Of a stretch of 64,000 nucleotides of DNA, positions 1 to 11,611 are shown in pieces (the first letter of the stretch is position 1; each line of letters starts with the position of its first letter). A program made the position numbers and the translations under genes. The DNA lies in assembly GCA_025766275.1 (NCBI GenBank), contig JAFKAC010000125.1, positions 1-64,000 of the forward strand, in the 5' to 3' direction. This DNA is from Lactarius indigo (taxonomy: Eukaryota > Basidiomycota > Agaricomycetes > Russulales > Russulaceae). A model generated the notes under the pieces. The model was not told the origin of the DNA. It worked only from the letters and a program-made list of their open reading frames with translations, and did no database searches.

Positions 1-1
1 T

Positions 2-1190
2 GGAATCCCTTTCCCTGAACACCTTGACCCACTCGATCCCTCACACTACAATGATCCTGCTGGTGGTTCTGAAGCACGTGGTGTAATCACCGAGTTGTAC
101 AGGGACCTTAAGCCACATCTCTGGCTGGCACTTGTGGACCCTGATCAAAGCATGATGTTCAAGAACATTGTAAGTTTTCAAATTTTCTCCTGGCACATCT
201 GATTAATTTGCTGCGGTGTAGTTTCTCAAGCAATTGGATCAAGAATGTGCAAATTCAGCACATGCAGTGCGCCCTATGTGCCCGTTTCTTCGACGGCCTC
301 AACCTCAGCTCGGCTCTGTTTGCCAGGAACTTTGATCGCACGACTTCTCCAGAGCTTCAAAAGCTCCTTGGAAGCCCAGCAAAACCCAGCATGACATATG
401 CACCCTTTCCACGGCTCATTTTCCCCAACTATGATGTCAGCAGCCACCGCCCATACTGGTCTATGGTACTTGTAAAAGTGCATATGATGGCCTGAGTTTC
501 ATAGCCATATAAACCACTGACACATTTTTTTTAGTTCCTTAAACTCATTTTTTATGGCCCTCATCAATCGATGGTGAGGCCACTGCAAAACGCTTGACAA
601 AGGGAGTGATCTGGGGTGTCAATTTGGCCACTCCTGGAATGATTGCAATGGCAGCCACCCTGGTAAGTAATGAGTGTTTGGATCTAGTGTCTTCCTTTGC
701 TAACTTGATAATGTAGCTCACGTATGTGTGCAGCCCGGACCAATCTTTTTCAGAGAGGACATTGGGGCCAAGCCACATTCCATGGGGGCAGTGTTTTAAC
801 TGCCATAAATGTGCTATCCTTAGTTTTCCTGCTACGCATTGCAAAGACCTACTTTCCTGGTACGACAAGGTACTCTTTGGGAAGGATCCAGATTCTACAG
901 AGTTGTCATCATCAGATAATTCGGGGCCTAGCACATGCAACGGCTATGCCAATGACTCAGACATCACAGACCTAGTCAGTTGTCTCGGCCAAGCGAAAGT
1001 TCACTCTCCAGCAATTCAACCCAACCCACTACCATTGACAGTCCCTCGTAGCCCGTCCCCTGCCCCATCTTCTGGCCAGATGGAGCGGCCTGAGCCTGAG
1101 AAAGTTGCAGAGGCTAATGAGCCACAGAATGTGGTGCAGACTAACAAGCCCACCACTCACAAGCCGAGGAGGAAAAATACCAAGAAATGA
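2..1190 (+). pseudogene. 3' part of a DUF6698-like gene, frameshifted
   Basis: An open frame enters from the window edge and runs to a GTAAGT donor at 170. A second exon begins after the acceptor AG at 220-221 and reads FLKQLDQECANSAHA, which resembles the DUF6698 family of basidiomycetes as I remember it. The frame then shifts near 260-290. A second one-base shift lies near 556-562, between FLKLIFYGP and SIDGEATAKR, where one C seems to be missing. The next block, with the core VNLATPGMIAMAATL, ends at a GTAAGT donor at 663. The intron has a branch-like CTAAC and ends at 716. The last exon 717-1190 begins LTYVCSPDQSF and finishes in a Pro/Lys-rich tail. Function of the family is unknown. The family call rests on recalled motifs only. 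Two frame breaks suggest a pseudogene, though assembly error could give the same picture. Confidence 0.5.
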
Positions 1191-2469
1191 TACTAGCATA
1201 GATACATTCATGTTCTTCTTTCCCTACGACGTCCCTATATTTTTTGAATCGACGACGATTGATTTCTTTCTGGAAATGGTTAGTTTTCTGGTCATGTGAT
1301 CAGAAAGTTGGAATTGAGACGTCTGAGTCGCATCTGTTCTCTTTCTCTTATTACCTTAATCACCATTGACACTCCCGTCCTCTTCTCCAGCCTCACCATT
1401 GACGTCAACTCCCCCGTCAATGGTCTGGCGTCCAGCATCTTATCCAAGCTACCTTCTGAATCCCCATGCTGGACTTGGAGCACATGATACAATGTAAGCT
1501 TGTTGCTTTGCCATTGACACCCCTCTAGAGCTATACTGTCAATGTTTGCGGCCTCATCTCTTGGGACATGCACATCGACTGGGTCTTGACATGAACATTT
1601 CCAGTTTTTAATCTCCTTGCTAAACCTACCGTGAAATTAGTTTTACTGACTAGTCGTCCCCCTGGACCCTCCCCCCAGATCAAGACCGCCAACGACCGCA
1701 GCCAGATACAGATTTGGATATGCTGTCATCTGCGCTCACTTACAGCTCGACCTGCCCGCCATCATTGACACCTGGCACTACACCAGCACCGTCACACCTA
1801 CCTACACCACACAATTCAAGTCTGCCACCAATACCCCTCCCAACTGCCAACGCTGAGGGCTCAACAACAGGTCGCATGCACAAGAGTGTCAACTACGCCA
1901 AGCCAAAGCTCAACACGTGCGTTATCCCATCACACCCCTCAGCTTTCCTGACTCCTTATAACAGAAAGATGCACAAATCTGACCTGTAACCGTGCCCACA
2001 GACATCCCCACAGTCACGGAGTGGTGGCATAAATCGCACCCGTGCCTGCCTGTGGACGACGATGAGGAGAGCGATGGCACACAGGCAGATGAGGAGCCTC
2101 TCACGGGATCAAGGGTGCGTGCGGGCCTGGTGAATGTTGATGTGCATTGGCGGAGTGTGGTAGTCACCACCTCGTGGTGGTCTCTGATTGAGGTCAACAA
2201 GGGTCGACGACACAGCATGCTCGTGTGATGAAAGGAAACACTCTCCCCATCACAAGCCAGGTACGTCTCACAAGCTTCCGGTCACCTTCGCTGCCATTGC
2301 TAATGGCGCTCCCGATACCTCGACACTGTCCACAGGTCACGCGAGCTATCATGTCACCATCACCTCCAATCCTCATTAGACATTCCCTACAACACAGCAT
2401 CAGGGTACATGCAAGCCACCACGACCGCATGTGTCTAATAATCATTGTGTGTAGTTTGATGGGAGATTA
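1191..2469. other. No supportable gene
   Basis: Only short overlapping frames occur, with no recognisable domain. The motif CCATTGAC recurs several times with varied flanks (about 1032, 1362, 1396, 1509), so this may be decayed repeat-derived DNA. Confidence 0.4.
1396..1423. repeat. Perfect 9-bp inverted repeat
   Basis: CCATTGACG at 1396-1404 and its reverse complement CGTCAATGG at 1415-1423 flank a 10-nt spacer. This could form a hairpin. The half site matches the CCATTGAC motif scattered through 1.0-1.8 kb. Confidence 0.7.
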
Positions 2470-2850
2470 ATAAAAGGGGATTAGAATATAAGACGAAAAT
2501 AATAATAGTTTGAATATTGGTAAGAGAATAAGAAGGAAGATAAGACAGGCAATAAGAAAGAAGATAATTACAGTATTCTTATAATGTATATTATATTTAT
2601 AATGTCTATTATAATCTTATTGTGATTTATAATCAGGTGATCGATCTGGTAATACCACGTGTTCCTTTTAATAAATTCCGAGGCCTTATGATTGATTATA
2701 ATGCAACTGACAGATCTGACAAGCGAATTATAAAGTTGTTTATAAGAACTCACGATCTCTTAGATGAGTTATAAGGTTTGGGTGACATTATATCACATTA
2801 TGTCATTATAATTTATTATAAACTGCTGCCCGAATTTTGTGACAATGTCA
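2470..2850. other. AT-rich tract
   Basis: The stretch is dominated by TTATAAT and TATTATA words, clearly unlike the surrounding mixed-composition DNA. No ORF with protein-like content is present. A similar AT-rich stretch lies at 32540-32880. Confidence 0.6.
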
Positions 2851-3632
2851 CATGTCACAACCCAACTGTCATCTCATATCAGACCCCTTTCACATTACAT
2901 CCTTGACCCACTTTTCAGGAGTTTTTGGACACCTCCGACACCATCCCCATGAGTTTCCTAACAGTCCAAACAACTCACCCCTGAAATTCCCAGTGGTGAT
3001 GAAAACCTTTATAAGTCTTGATACTAACTATATGTACATTTTAATCTGCTCTAGGAACCGGACTTCCACATTTCTGCAAAAGAGACTAGTTGGAACCTCC
3101 ATTGTTTGTTCGCCTCACACAGTTAAAGCGTAGTTTCCCTGCATCTTGAGAAATGTTTGGTCTCTCAGAAGATTCTGGAGTATGAGATTTCCCTTCAAGC
3201 ACTCAAGGAGGATGCATGCCATAGAAAAGGGCATAGTCAGCGATGCTGTTACAGTTGGTGGAGATTGGCGTCCTATCCCTGATATTCCAGATCACATGGC
3301 CTCCATTTTCTCAGAGGTTAGCCCTAACTTATTCTTCACGATACACATCACCTGACATACATTGACAGGACGACGGCACTGGTGGATGCTTAGAGGGCTA
3401 CACTCCTTGCGAAGAACAGGAGACTGAACAGAGACTGAACAGAGATTTCATTATGTGTAAGCAGTCTTATGTCATTTCAATTTGTTATTCCGGCTAATTT
3501 CCTTTTGTAGGGTTGACAGATATAGAGATACGAGGCCTTCCCAGAACATGGTTGCATTAAATCTGAATATGTACGAATGTTACTGTCGGCCTAGGTATAA
3601 CATGGCATCGAAGTCTCAATGTGCCTCGGCAG

Positions 3633-3713
3633 CAAGATGTCAAGCCATTTTGTATCTCAATATTAGATTGCTCACACTGAACGCAGTCGTAACTTCTGGC
3701 TTAGTCGGTTGCC
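3633..3713. repeat. Diverged direct repeat, copy 1
   Basis: The words GATGTCAAGCCAT, TTGTAT, GCTCACACTGAAC and GGTTG occur here in the same order as at 4079-4146, with indels between them. This is an old duplication about 440 bp apart. Confidence 0.55.
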
Positions 3714-4078
3714 TCGTGTACTCACCTGAGTGACAATGCATCTCCTTTGTGTGTGGTGTGAAGGATTGTTACTGACGGGTGTCAGCAATGGGACGCACAG
3801 TTATTCGTGTTTGAAGCAGCAGGGATGTCAACCTCAAATCCTTGCAGTCAATCGCTGGACTGTTCCCTTGTCACCCCTCCCAATCTGCCGACACGATTTG
3901 GACACTTTTGCTTGCCCATCCTCATCACTTCTATGGCGTTGCTAGTCCTGTCCGCTGAGACTTGAGCTGATTTGCTTGCTCCAAGTGACCCTATCATGAA
4001 CACAGTGAAGTGGGGTGTATTCAGTTCATTGCCCATTGTACCTGGATAGGTGATTCGTGCCCATCGGGTCTGCTGCAG

Positions 4079-4146
4079 CGAAGATGTCAAGCCATCTTGT
4101 ATTGCTCACACTGAACAATAACTTCGAGCCCAGTTGGTTGATTGCC
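4079..4146. repeat. Diverged direct repeat, copy 2
   Basis: Second copy of the block at 3633-3713. It shares GATGTCAAGCCAT, CTTGTAT and GCTCACACTGAAC in the same order. Confidence 0.55.
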
Positions 4147-5022
4147 CGCAGCCAACGCCCAGCGGTCTCCACACAGCAGATAGTGAGTTGGGATATTTTT
4201 GGCATAGATTATATACTACTGACACAACACTGTTTTATGAGGATATCTAGACCTTTTCATTGTCCCTCTGTGCCACGGCCCTCCATGAGGAAATGCGACC
4301 TGAATCTGTTGCAAAGGGCGGTCAAAAATGAGGCTTGCCCTGGCAAACCCACTGAAACGCGCGTCGATCATCATTTCCGCTCGGAGGGGTCATTGTTGCA
4401 TCTGTGGAAGGGTGAACGGTGTGCGATAACAGAAATCTTAAAAAACTCACCCAGTTTTCAACCGGTACAATCACAGCTCTTTTGAACCAACTGCAAAGCT
4501 GATAAACCACGCGAACGAATCGAAAAGCCATCTAAGCGAAGTAAACTATTTTTTTTGTTCAATTGAATGTGGGACTCACCATGAGATTGTAGGAAAGGTG
4601 TTGAATGTCGTTGATGTGGAGTGGAGTTGGGTCAGTACTACCGGTTCTGGTGGCGCTGCGTCGGGGACCGCGTTTGATGACACATCGTCCTCGAGAATGC
4701 TGTCGCCCCGAAGAAAGGGCGCCGCGCCCCCACTCCTCAAGTGTACGCTTTTTTGTTGATACTTTCCCGTGTTTTGAAACTTTTTTTCAACTCAAGGCGA
4801 ATGTTTTCTTTTTCATTTTTTGAATCGATTTCCGTGCATCTTGGAGTACAATTTTTATGTATGCATAGAACTTGCTCATGTCAATTGAATGTCCCCATTT
4901 GCATGCATCTTCGATACAGGCCTCTCACTTATGTGAAGCAATTTGTTGGGTTCGGGGCTTTTTCTTTTTTCTTTTTTGGTTTGAACAACCTTAGTACGAA
5001 AATAAAAAATTTGATCATACAG

Positions 5023-5068
5023 AAAGCGTTCCAAAGCGTTCAGAGCGTTCAAAAAGCGTTCAAACGCT
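5023..5068. repeat. Short AGCGTTC array ending in a small palindrome
   Basis: Four imperfect copies of AAAGCGTTC follow one another, and the last runs into AGCGTTCAAACGCT, where AGCGT and ACGCT can pair. Confidence 0.65.
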
Positions 5069-5569
5069 AAGCGATGTCTATTGATAGTACATGGATCCAG
5101 AGGCTAGATCTAGACCGACATATTAGATAATCGTAATAGGACTCCGCATCTAATCTCTACAGTACATAATACAAGACCGGTATTCAGCTCCATACAGAGA
5201 GAAATTTAAGAGAGGTATCGTGGGCTGAGCCTCATGCGGAATAGGTAATAGCCGAGAAAAATAACTAGGCTAGTGAGTCACCTCACCAGAGGAAACCGGG
5301 AAAACAGAAGAGTGTAAAGGGCGTGAAGAGAACGGCAGAGGAGTTATCATATAGGCGGAGACGTACTAAGGTCCTCGCAGAGGAGCTGCCTTGTGGCAGG
5401 GTCTTGGGCTTGCGGTCTTGAAGCTGCGCCGGTAGATTGGAGGAAGAGACATAGGGTAGAAGCGAGTTGGAAATGGTAAATGACACCAAAGACGAGGGCG
5501 CGTTACCGTTTCATCGGATGTCAGACGTTAAGAGTCTGTACACGTGATCAAACGAGACACATTGCTGAA

Positions 5570-7376
5570 CTAAGAGGAAACATACGCAATGACCTCAGGA
5601 GAATGGTTAAAGCCGTATGGCTCCTCTTTGGGGCGCAACTCGTGTTTCAATAAAAGGGGCGTCTTACTTTGGAGCCAGCTGGGGTCATAGGCGTTGACTG
5701 GGAGACCTGGAGGGGCATATTGCGCTTGACGAACCTTCTGAGAGCCGGTGCGTATGTGCGTGAACATGCCACGTTTGTCGAGAATGAAGGCGTTAATGTG
5801 ATTCCGGTGATGCAAATCATCAAAAACTTTGAGCCAATGGTGGATGTCAGGATGCCGCCAGCTTGGTTTGACGACAGTGTATGTTGTCTGGCCGGTATTA
5901 GAATCAAAGGAAGACTCATCCGAGGACATTCCGTCTGCTCCCAATGCATCCATGACCTCAAGGTGCTTCTTCAGTGGGTCATAGAGCTTAACAATCTCGC
6001 GGCGACGTTGAAATAACTGTAGCTTAGATGAGTGTATTCCCAGGTAGGGATATACGACAACGTACTTGGTATTTGCGCTGCTTGCGGTTATGTTTGGACC
6101 GCTCTGCAACTTTGGCTGCCTGAGGTAGCATGTCTCGTTTCCAGCGTGATTTCAGACTCTTGATCCTGCTGTTAAAAGCCTTCTCAATCGCCTTTCGCAT
6201 CTCTGATGTATCGTCACGTCCTGTCTTCTCAATAAGATAAACAGCGAATGCTCGGCCGGCAGAAACATTCCATGGCGATTTCGGATCCCCTGCTATGTCA
6301 ACCATGAAGTCCGCAGCTGTCGTTTCACATGCGTTCACTCCATGGCCACTGTTCTCCCACTCGGACGCAAATGCAGAAAGCCGAGAAGGTGATGGCATGG
6401 AGCCATAAGGTGGGCTTGCACCTAGCAGTAAGGCAAGTTCGTCTCGAACGAGTTTCTGGTTTCAGCGCAATTGGATCAGTCTAGGACATGATATCAAGAT
6501 TGGGACTTAAGGACTGACAGCTAGTGCTTTATCTTCGTCAGCACGGCGCAATGGGCTCCTCCTACGCCTGCTGGACTTCTTTTGACCACCGCGACACCCA
6601 GTTCTGTGAGTGGGGCTAGTGTTCTTTACTATCTGTTCGAGCAGATCGACGATGTATGCTTGTTGTTCAAAGCCGCCGGAGTTCTGAGAAGTGAGTCATG
6701 AGTCACACAACTCCGAGCCTACCAAGAAGGCAACAGATATCATTCACGTACGGAGCGGCCAACCGATGATGCACCCTGACGCTGGTCTGCTCTGCGCAGA
6801 TATGGAGAAGTTGTAGGCGAATCCCGCGGCTGCGAGTGCGACTCCCCTTGAGACGAAAGCCGCGAAGTGTGGGAACGGGGAGCATTGGACTGTGCGAATA
6901 GTTGAGGCAGTGGCTGAGACGTTTGACGCCCATTAGCAATGGCAAGCGTGAGTCAAATATATGAAGCGTACACTCGGTCCTCCATTACTTTCACTGTCTA
7001 CCCTGTCGCCCTGACCATCTTGGTCAATGTTTTCTACGACTTCTGACTTGTCTGGTTCCTCGTCCAAGTCAGGATCTTCAATTACCGGTGAGTCAGACGC
7101 ATAAAAATTCCGAGGGTCATGACTGGGCTCGATTGGTGGCAAGAGTTGCTCTACTTGGATGAGCTTCGGTCGTAAGTTTCCTTTTGCTTTCCTTTGGATG
7201 CCGTTTGAATGGTAACCTATTTGAAAGGAAGGATAAGGTGAACGACGATACTCAAGTAGGGTATTTCTTACGCTTTCATCTTCGGAATACGCTTCGTCTT
7301 CACTGCTTGAACCCGCAGGATAACTACAAGGTACCCGTCTGAGTCGTCTGCGTGCAGGCCTGGTTTTTATTGCCAC
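5570..7376 (-). CDS. Basidiomycete family of unknown function ('DGMSSDE' protein), five exons
   Basis: On the minus strand the model joins 7376-6972, 6913-6752, 6683-6519, 6455-6066 and 6016-5570. Every exon is a multiple of three and every junction is GT-AG, for example a GTACGT donor at 6065 and a CTACAG acceptor ending at 6017. The open part is about 522 residues. The N-terminal third is acidic and low complexity (SSSEDEAYSEDES). The middle has an Arg/Lys cluster and a block with DIAGDPKSPWN. The C-terminal half carries LGADGMSSDESS, HWLKVFDDLH and LPVNAYDPSWL. I recall this motif order from a multicopy basidiomycete family without assigned function. The true start is unresolved: the first codon used here is GTG, no ATG precedes it in frame, and an upstream stop lies near 7409, so a 5' exon is probably missing. 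Unlike its neighbours it shows no frameshift. Confidence 0.65.
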
Positions 7377-8713
7377 TCTTGGGGTCGCTAAAGTTTCTTC
7401 AAACGGCTAGTTAAATAGCAATACCTTCAGAGAGGCCGTCGCACGAGGTTAAAAATCAACATGGCGCACTCCTATCTGCTCGTGACCGAGACTGGTACTG
7501 CCCGGGGTATCGACGTACGGGCGCTTCTTGGTCCGAGCTTGGAACATGTGAAGATCTTACCCCACGGCACAATGGCGAAAGCACACTTACGTGTTCTGTC
7601 GCACTCTAGGATTGACTCTGAGTCTGCTAAGAAGGCGTGGGTACATCAACGAACAAACTCGATGTGGCAGCGAACGTGGGGTTTTACCATCGCCAGACCA
7701 GGAACCACCTCGATTTGCGCCCCCGGAGATGCTGTGGCATTGGAAACTTCTACATACCCAACATGGGAACTTCACAACAGTCGATAGCATCTGCACTCAC
7801 CGTCAGGAGTGGCGTTTTCTTCTTCGTCATCAGCAAGTAGATCTTCCTCTAACGCAGTTAGATCGCGTGCACTTGCACCGTGAGTGGGGCGACCCCTGAA
7901 CATGAGATGTCGGTTGTGGCCCCGAGATTCAGACTCTGGAGGGAGGGGCGTACATGAGTAGGTGAAAGACAACGAATAGTTTCGTACGACCCACTGAATG
8001 GAAGAGGAACGCCAGACTGATCGGGGCTGAACTACTCGCAGATCTAAGGTGAAATGCCCTATGGAGTTATGCCACAGCTAGACAGAGTGCAGACAGTCTG
8101 GAGAGAGACCTTAAATACCGCAATAAGTACCGCGCCCATGTGGTCTTAAAGGATTGGGGATTGCTTTGTAAACGGTGTGCAGCAAGGTGTGCAGTACGTG
8201 AAACCCAGATTCCAACCCACAGCGTGATGGATAGAAGGCTAGATATCCATCAGAACCTTTCAATATCGCTGAGCTATTCACACATAGGACAAAAGGATTC
8301 GAGTTGCCGAAATACATAATCACCTAACCTATTCCTGGGTGAGAGAAGAGCTTTGTGCGCATACTGTAGGCCGGCGCCCTGCACATATCACAGCTCAGCA
8401 CCACACCACCGTGACCATTGTCCATCCGTTTCTGGTTACCGTAGAAATCAGGTACCATTGTTCTGTTCGCTTGTCACCGCATCGCATCGCGATTTTTATC
8501 TACTTCAAGGACGTAAGGACTCATTGTAGTCATATTCTGGGTTAGCCTTATGTGACGAATGAAATATTAGTGAATCGCAAGTTCGCAACGCTCAAAACTG
8601 TGTCGGGCGACATATGTCTGCTAACACCTGGAGTGGACTAAGAGAGTCAGGGGGAGTGAGTCATTCACCATTTCTAAGGTCTCGACGGCAATCAAGCACT
8701 TCGGTCAAACGAG

Positions 8714-8748
8714 GCATGACGCATGATGCATGATGCATGACGCGTGAC
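8714..8748. repeat. Heptamer array, five units
   Basis: Five consecutive 7-mers read GCATGAC, GCATGAT, GCATGAT, GCATGAC and GCGTGAC. An A12 run follows near 8764. Confidence 0.8.
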
Positions 8749-8793
8749 TGGGTTGATGGTATTAAAAAAAAAAAACGATGTCAGACGCGCTAG

Positions 8794-8817
8794 TAGTCAA
8801 CTAGTCAACTAGTCAAC
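8794..8817. repeat. Octamer TAGTCAAC repeated three times
   Basis: Three exact tandem copies of TAGTCAAC lie just after the poly-A run and the heptamer array. Confidence 0.85.
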
Positions 8818-9689
8818 CCTCGTGCCCGCTCAGGCTGCTCATTCATCTATCCGGAGGATTCCGTGGGGCGTCCAAACGTAGGCTAATTATAGGCAACTTT
8901 CGAGCTTGGGTGAGGCCAGGAGTCTCAAGATACTCTGCATGTGTTTGTTCGATCGTGTCTGCAGAGAGTTACGTGTGCTTTTCTATACCAAACACTTGAC
9001 CGAAGGCGTGCTTTGATGAATTCGAGAAAAAAAGTGTCAGTGGCAAGGCCCGACGGTGAGCTTGAGGGAAAGGCAGTCAGATTCACAGACGCCGATTTTG
9101 CTTTGAAGGAGCACAGGCACTCTCGGGCTAGGTCTTCCTACTTATTGCATCGCCAGCCACAGCTTACTCAAGAGTCCTGATCCTCCGGTTCCTCGGGTGC
9201 ATAATCAATACACCAGACTCAAACGGTTAATGCGGTCGCCGGGTACACGATTGGTTGGTTGGGTGTTGTCTTCGGCGCGGACCCGGATGCCCCGACCCTT
9301 CCTGCTGCTAGCGGGGAACTTGTCAGCTTTCGCATTCGCCACTCTCATACTAAACATATCAATATCACTACGTTCGCGATGCAGTAGAAGAGGTTATAGC
9401 GTTTACGTCCTGATTGAACGTCGTGGATATATTCGCGAAGGCGCTAGCCTAACCAAAGGTCGAAACGTTTACGCGCAAGTTAGCCCCGACTCCCAACCGA
9501 TTGAGTGGGAGTGTTTGATGGCAGCAATAGGTAGAAGTACGGACGAGAGTAGTACAGACACATGGACTGTAATTGTGATGTTACAGATCGGGAAAGAGTA
9601 TGACCAGATGCGCAGTTGCGCAAGGGCCCGGGGTGCACAACTGCTAGTGTAAAGTGGATAAGGGCACGTAAAAAACGGTAGCACAAATT

Positions 9690-10456
9690 GTATGCACCTT
9701 AGTTGGACCTGTCCAGACGGAGGTGAGTAGCCACATTTTGAGACGACATAGAAAGCCTGACCGACTTGTACTTCGTCAACAATTGCGTCACAATTGCCAC
9801 CTTTGCGATAGCGAACGAGGTCGCACAGTGCCCTCCCTTTGAATGACTGCAATTGTTCTCCAAGTGATTCAAATGTCATTGGAAGACCTAAAGTGAGACG
9901 AGCCGCATTCTCAATTCCGGAGCAAGCCCATGCTACCCGCAATAGCACACGCACGGAACGCTTCAGCCTCAACTGGCGCAGGAAACGTTCCAAGTTCAAT
10001 CCCCGCACGGATATTGGACTGAACTAATTCCATGTCGTATTTCTGGCAGGCAGCGAATAAGGCGAACACCTTTTCATAGGGGTCGGGTATGACGGGGGAA
10101 ACGGGGTAAAGCGATGAGATGGAGGGTATTCAGCAGGTCAGCGTTCTCGGTCAATTGGATCCAGGAAGGCCATCTATGAGTTCGTCGTCGGGTGGCTGGG
10201 GGAGAGAGAGAATATCGGTGACGATAAGGCGAGCAGTGACTGGTGGACACGGAAATCGACTTGGTCAGACGACCGGACTATAATATTCGTGTCAGGTGTG
10301 TCCAAACACGATGGCACAGATAGAGGATCCAAGTTTGCGGAGGTTGGCTCTTCCTTCACGAGAGCCAGAGCTGAATCTGCCTGTGGGTGTTTGTATTAGT
10401 TTATCGCGATTAGGCCTAGTACACCAGTTCTACGTACCTTTTTCTATCACCTCCAT
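9690..10456 (-). pseudogene. BTB/POZ domain gene 2, frameshifted
   Basis: A likely ATG at 10456 starts a 19-nt exon (10456-10438). An intron with a GTACGT donor ends at an acceptor before 10376. The BTB signature follows as DTNIIVRSSDQVDFRVHQ and SLLALSSPIF, as in fungal BTB/POZ adaptor-type proteins. The rest of the fold is readable only by changing frame: near 10205 (before SLPQPPDDELIDGLP), near 10165 (before QLTENADLLNTL), near 10115 (before LYPVSP) and near 9922 (between SMGLL and IENAARLTL). The C-terminal part keeps PMTFESLGEQLQSF and ALCDLVRYRKG. BTB proteins usually act as oligomerising adaptors; no partner can be read here. It lies 22 nt downstream of BTB gene 1 on the same strand, so the two are probably tandem duplicates. 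Four one-base shifts argue for a pseudogene unless the assembly carries indel errors. Confidence 0.6.
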
Positions 10457-10478
10457 GAACGACAGCGGTCAGGGCCCC

Positions 10479-11373
10479 CTAGAAAGCGCGTATGACCTGG
10501 CTGTGGCTGGATATCTCCACACACGAACACGCTTGAGAATGACGTGTGTCGGAGATTTCAGATCCGATGTGGCGTGCCCGTGCATCTTCGAACCCGACGA
10601 GATCGAAAAGATGAAGAGATTCCACTATGCCCTGATGTAATCGTCAAGCCACGGCGGAAAAGAGTAGTGACTAGAGCGAGGTCCTGAACAACGCAGACGA
10701 TTCACGCTATCGGGCGACCAGAGTTTCTGAGCTCAAGGACACTCGATTTGAGATCTGTTCGATTTGCTGGATGATACTTCCAAAGCTCATGGAGATAGGC
10801 GCCTGTCATGCCGGGAATTCAAGCTTGTCTCCCAAATCCTCGATCGTCACTGAGAGGCGCAATGTAACTCGCGCAGCCTGAACCGCCTCTTGACGGAGTT
10901 CGTGCTGTTGTGCAAGGAATAAACATGGAGTACTGTCTCTGGGCGAAGGAATGGCGGATCCTGTCAAGAGATGACTCCTCAGATATGAATTAAAACTGAG
11001 TCCACTCGACACTTCTGAGCAAACGGCTAGGAGCGCCATGATCTTCTCCGTGGTCGAAGGAAGGACAGGAGCGACGGGGGTAAACGAAAGTGAGGAGGCT
11101 GTAAAGGGTTGCCTTGCTTTCCGGTAGTTCGACTACCGGAGGCAGTTCTTGCTTTTCACCGTTGGGGACGTTGGAAGGTGTTGAAACGTTTGAATGAGCT
11201 CTTGAAGTACCGGGGAGCAAATGACAAGGTAAAGCTTAATCACCCGGCCCGGGCTGGAAATCATGGGAGTCGTAAGAGCGAAGAACGATATCCGGTCCAG
11301 GGAAATCGAAGTGTAATGTCTCGTCTGAGGCGACCTCGATTGGTCTAGGAGTTGCAGGAGGGACAATAGGCAT
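10479..11373 (-). pseudogene. BTB/POZ domain gene 1, frameshifted
   Basis: ATG at 11373 opens a frame with PGPDIVLRSYDSHDFQ, a BTB strand-turn motif. One base later the frame moves to IKLYLVICSPVLQELI. It then shifts to ELPPVVELPESKATLYSLL and FVYP, and again to STTEKIMALLAVCSEV and LAQQHELRQEAVQAARVTL. The 3' part reads MTGAYLHELWKYH, WLDDYI and ESLHLFDLVGFEDARARHI, ending in a TAG at 10481-10479. The order of blocks matches basidiomycete BTB proteins of about 300 residues, and the same blocks recur in the neighbouring gene. The coding frame changes at least four times. A short intron near the last exon is possible but cannot be fixed. Confidence 0.6.
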
Positions 11374-11611
11374 TGTGGGGTACGTCGCTGGTAATCCACT
11401 GTAGCTTTAAAAAGAGCCCGGTAGGGGCAGGCCGCAAGCCATAGGATGAGGTAACTAGTGACTGCGGACCGTCCTTCCGGCCGGCCTTTACCTACTGCTG
11501 TAGTCTATCTCGTATTGTACTCCATAAGTGGAAATATGTCATACATGCAATTTAAACGAGAGGTTTCCAAGCGTCATTACCGCTCGTCTCTCATCCCTCT
11601 CTGTCGTCAAC

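Larger units (their letters stand above)
2851..5560. other. No supportable gene; decayed DNA with small repeats
   Basis: Several short frames look weakly protein-like, such as one starting near 3058 that reads PDFHISAKETSWNLHCLF, but none reaches a recognisable domain or consistent splice structure. The region also holds the duplicated block at 3633/4079 and the AGCGTTC array at 5023. Confidence 0.35.
7410..9640. other. Mostly unassigned; possible 5' exon and short repeats
   Basis: On the minus strand, 7972-7772 encodes an acidic segment (EEDLLADDEEE) followed by a GTGAGTGC donor-like site, which could be a 5' exon of the gene at 5570-7376, but no joined model could be fixed. The plus-strand frames at 8941-9180 and 9197-9652 have no recognisable domain, and the latter has no ATG start. 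Confidence 0.3.
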
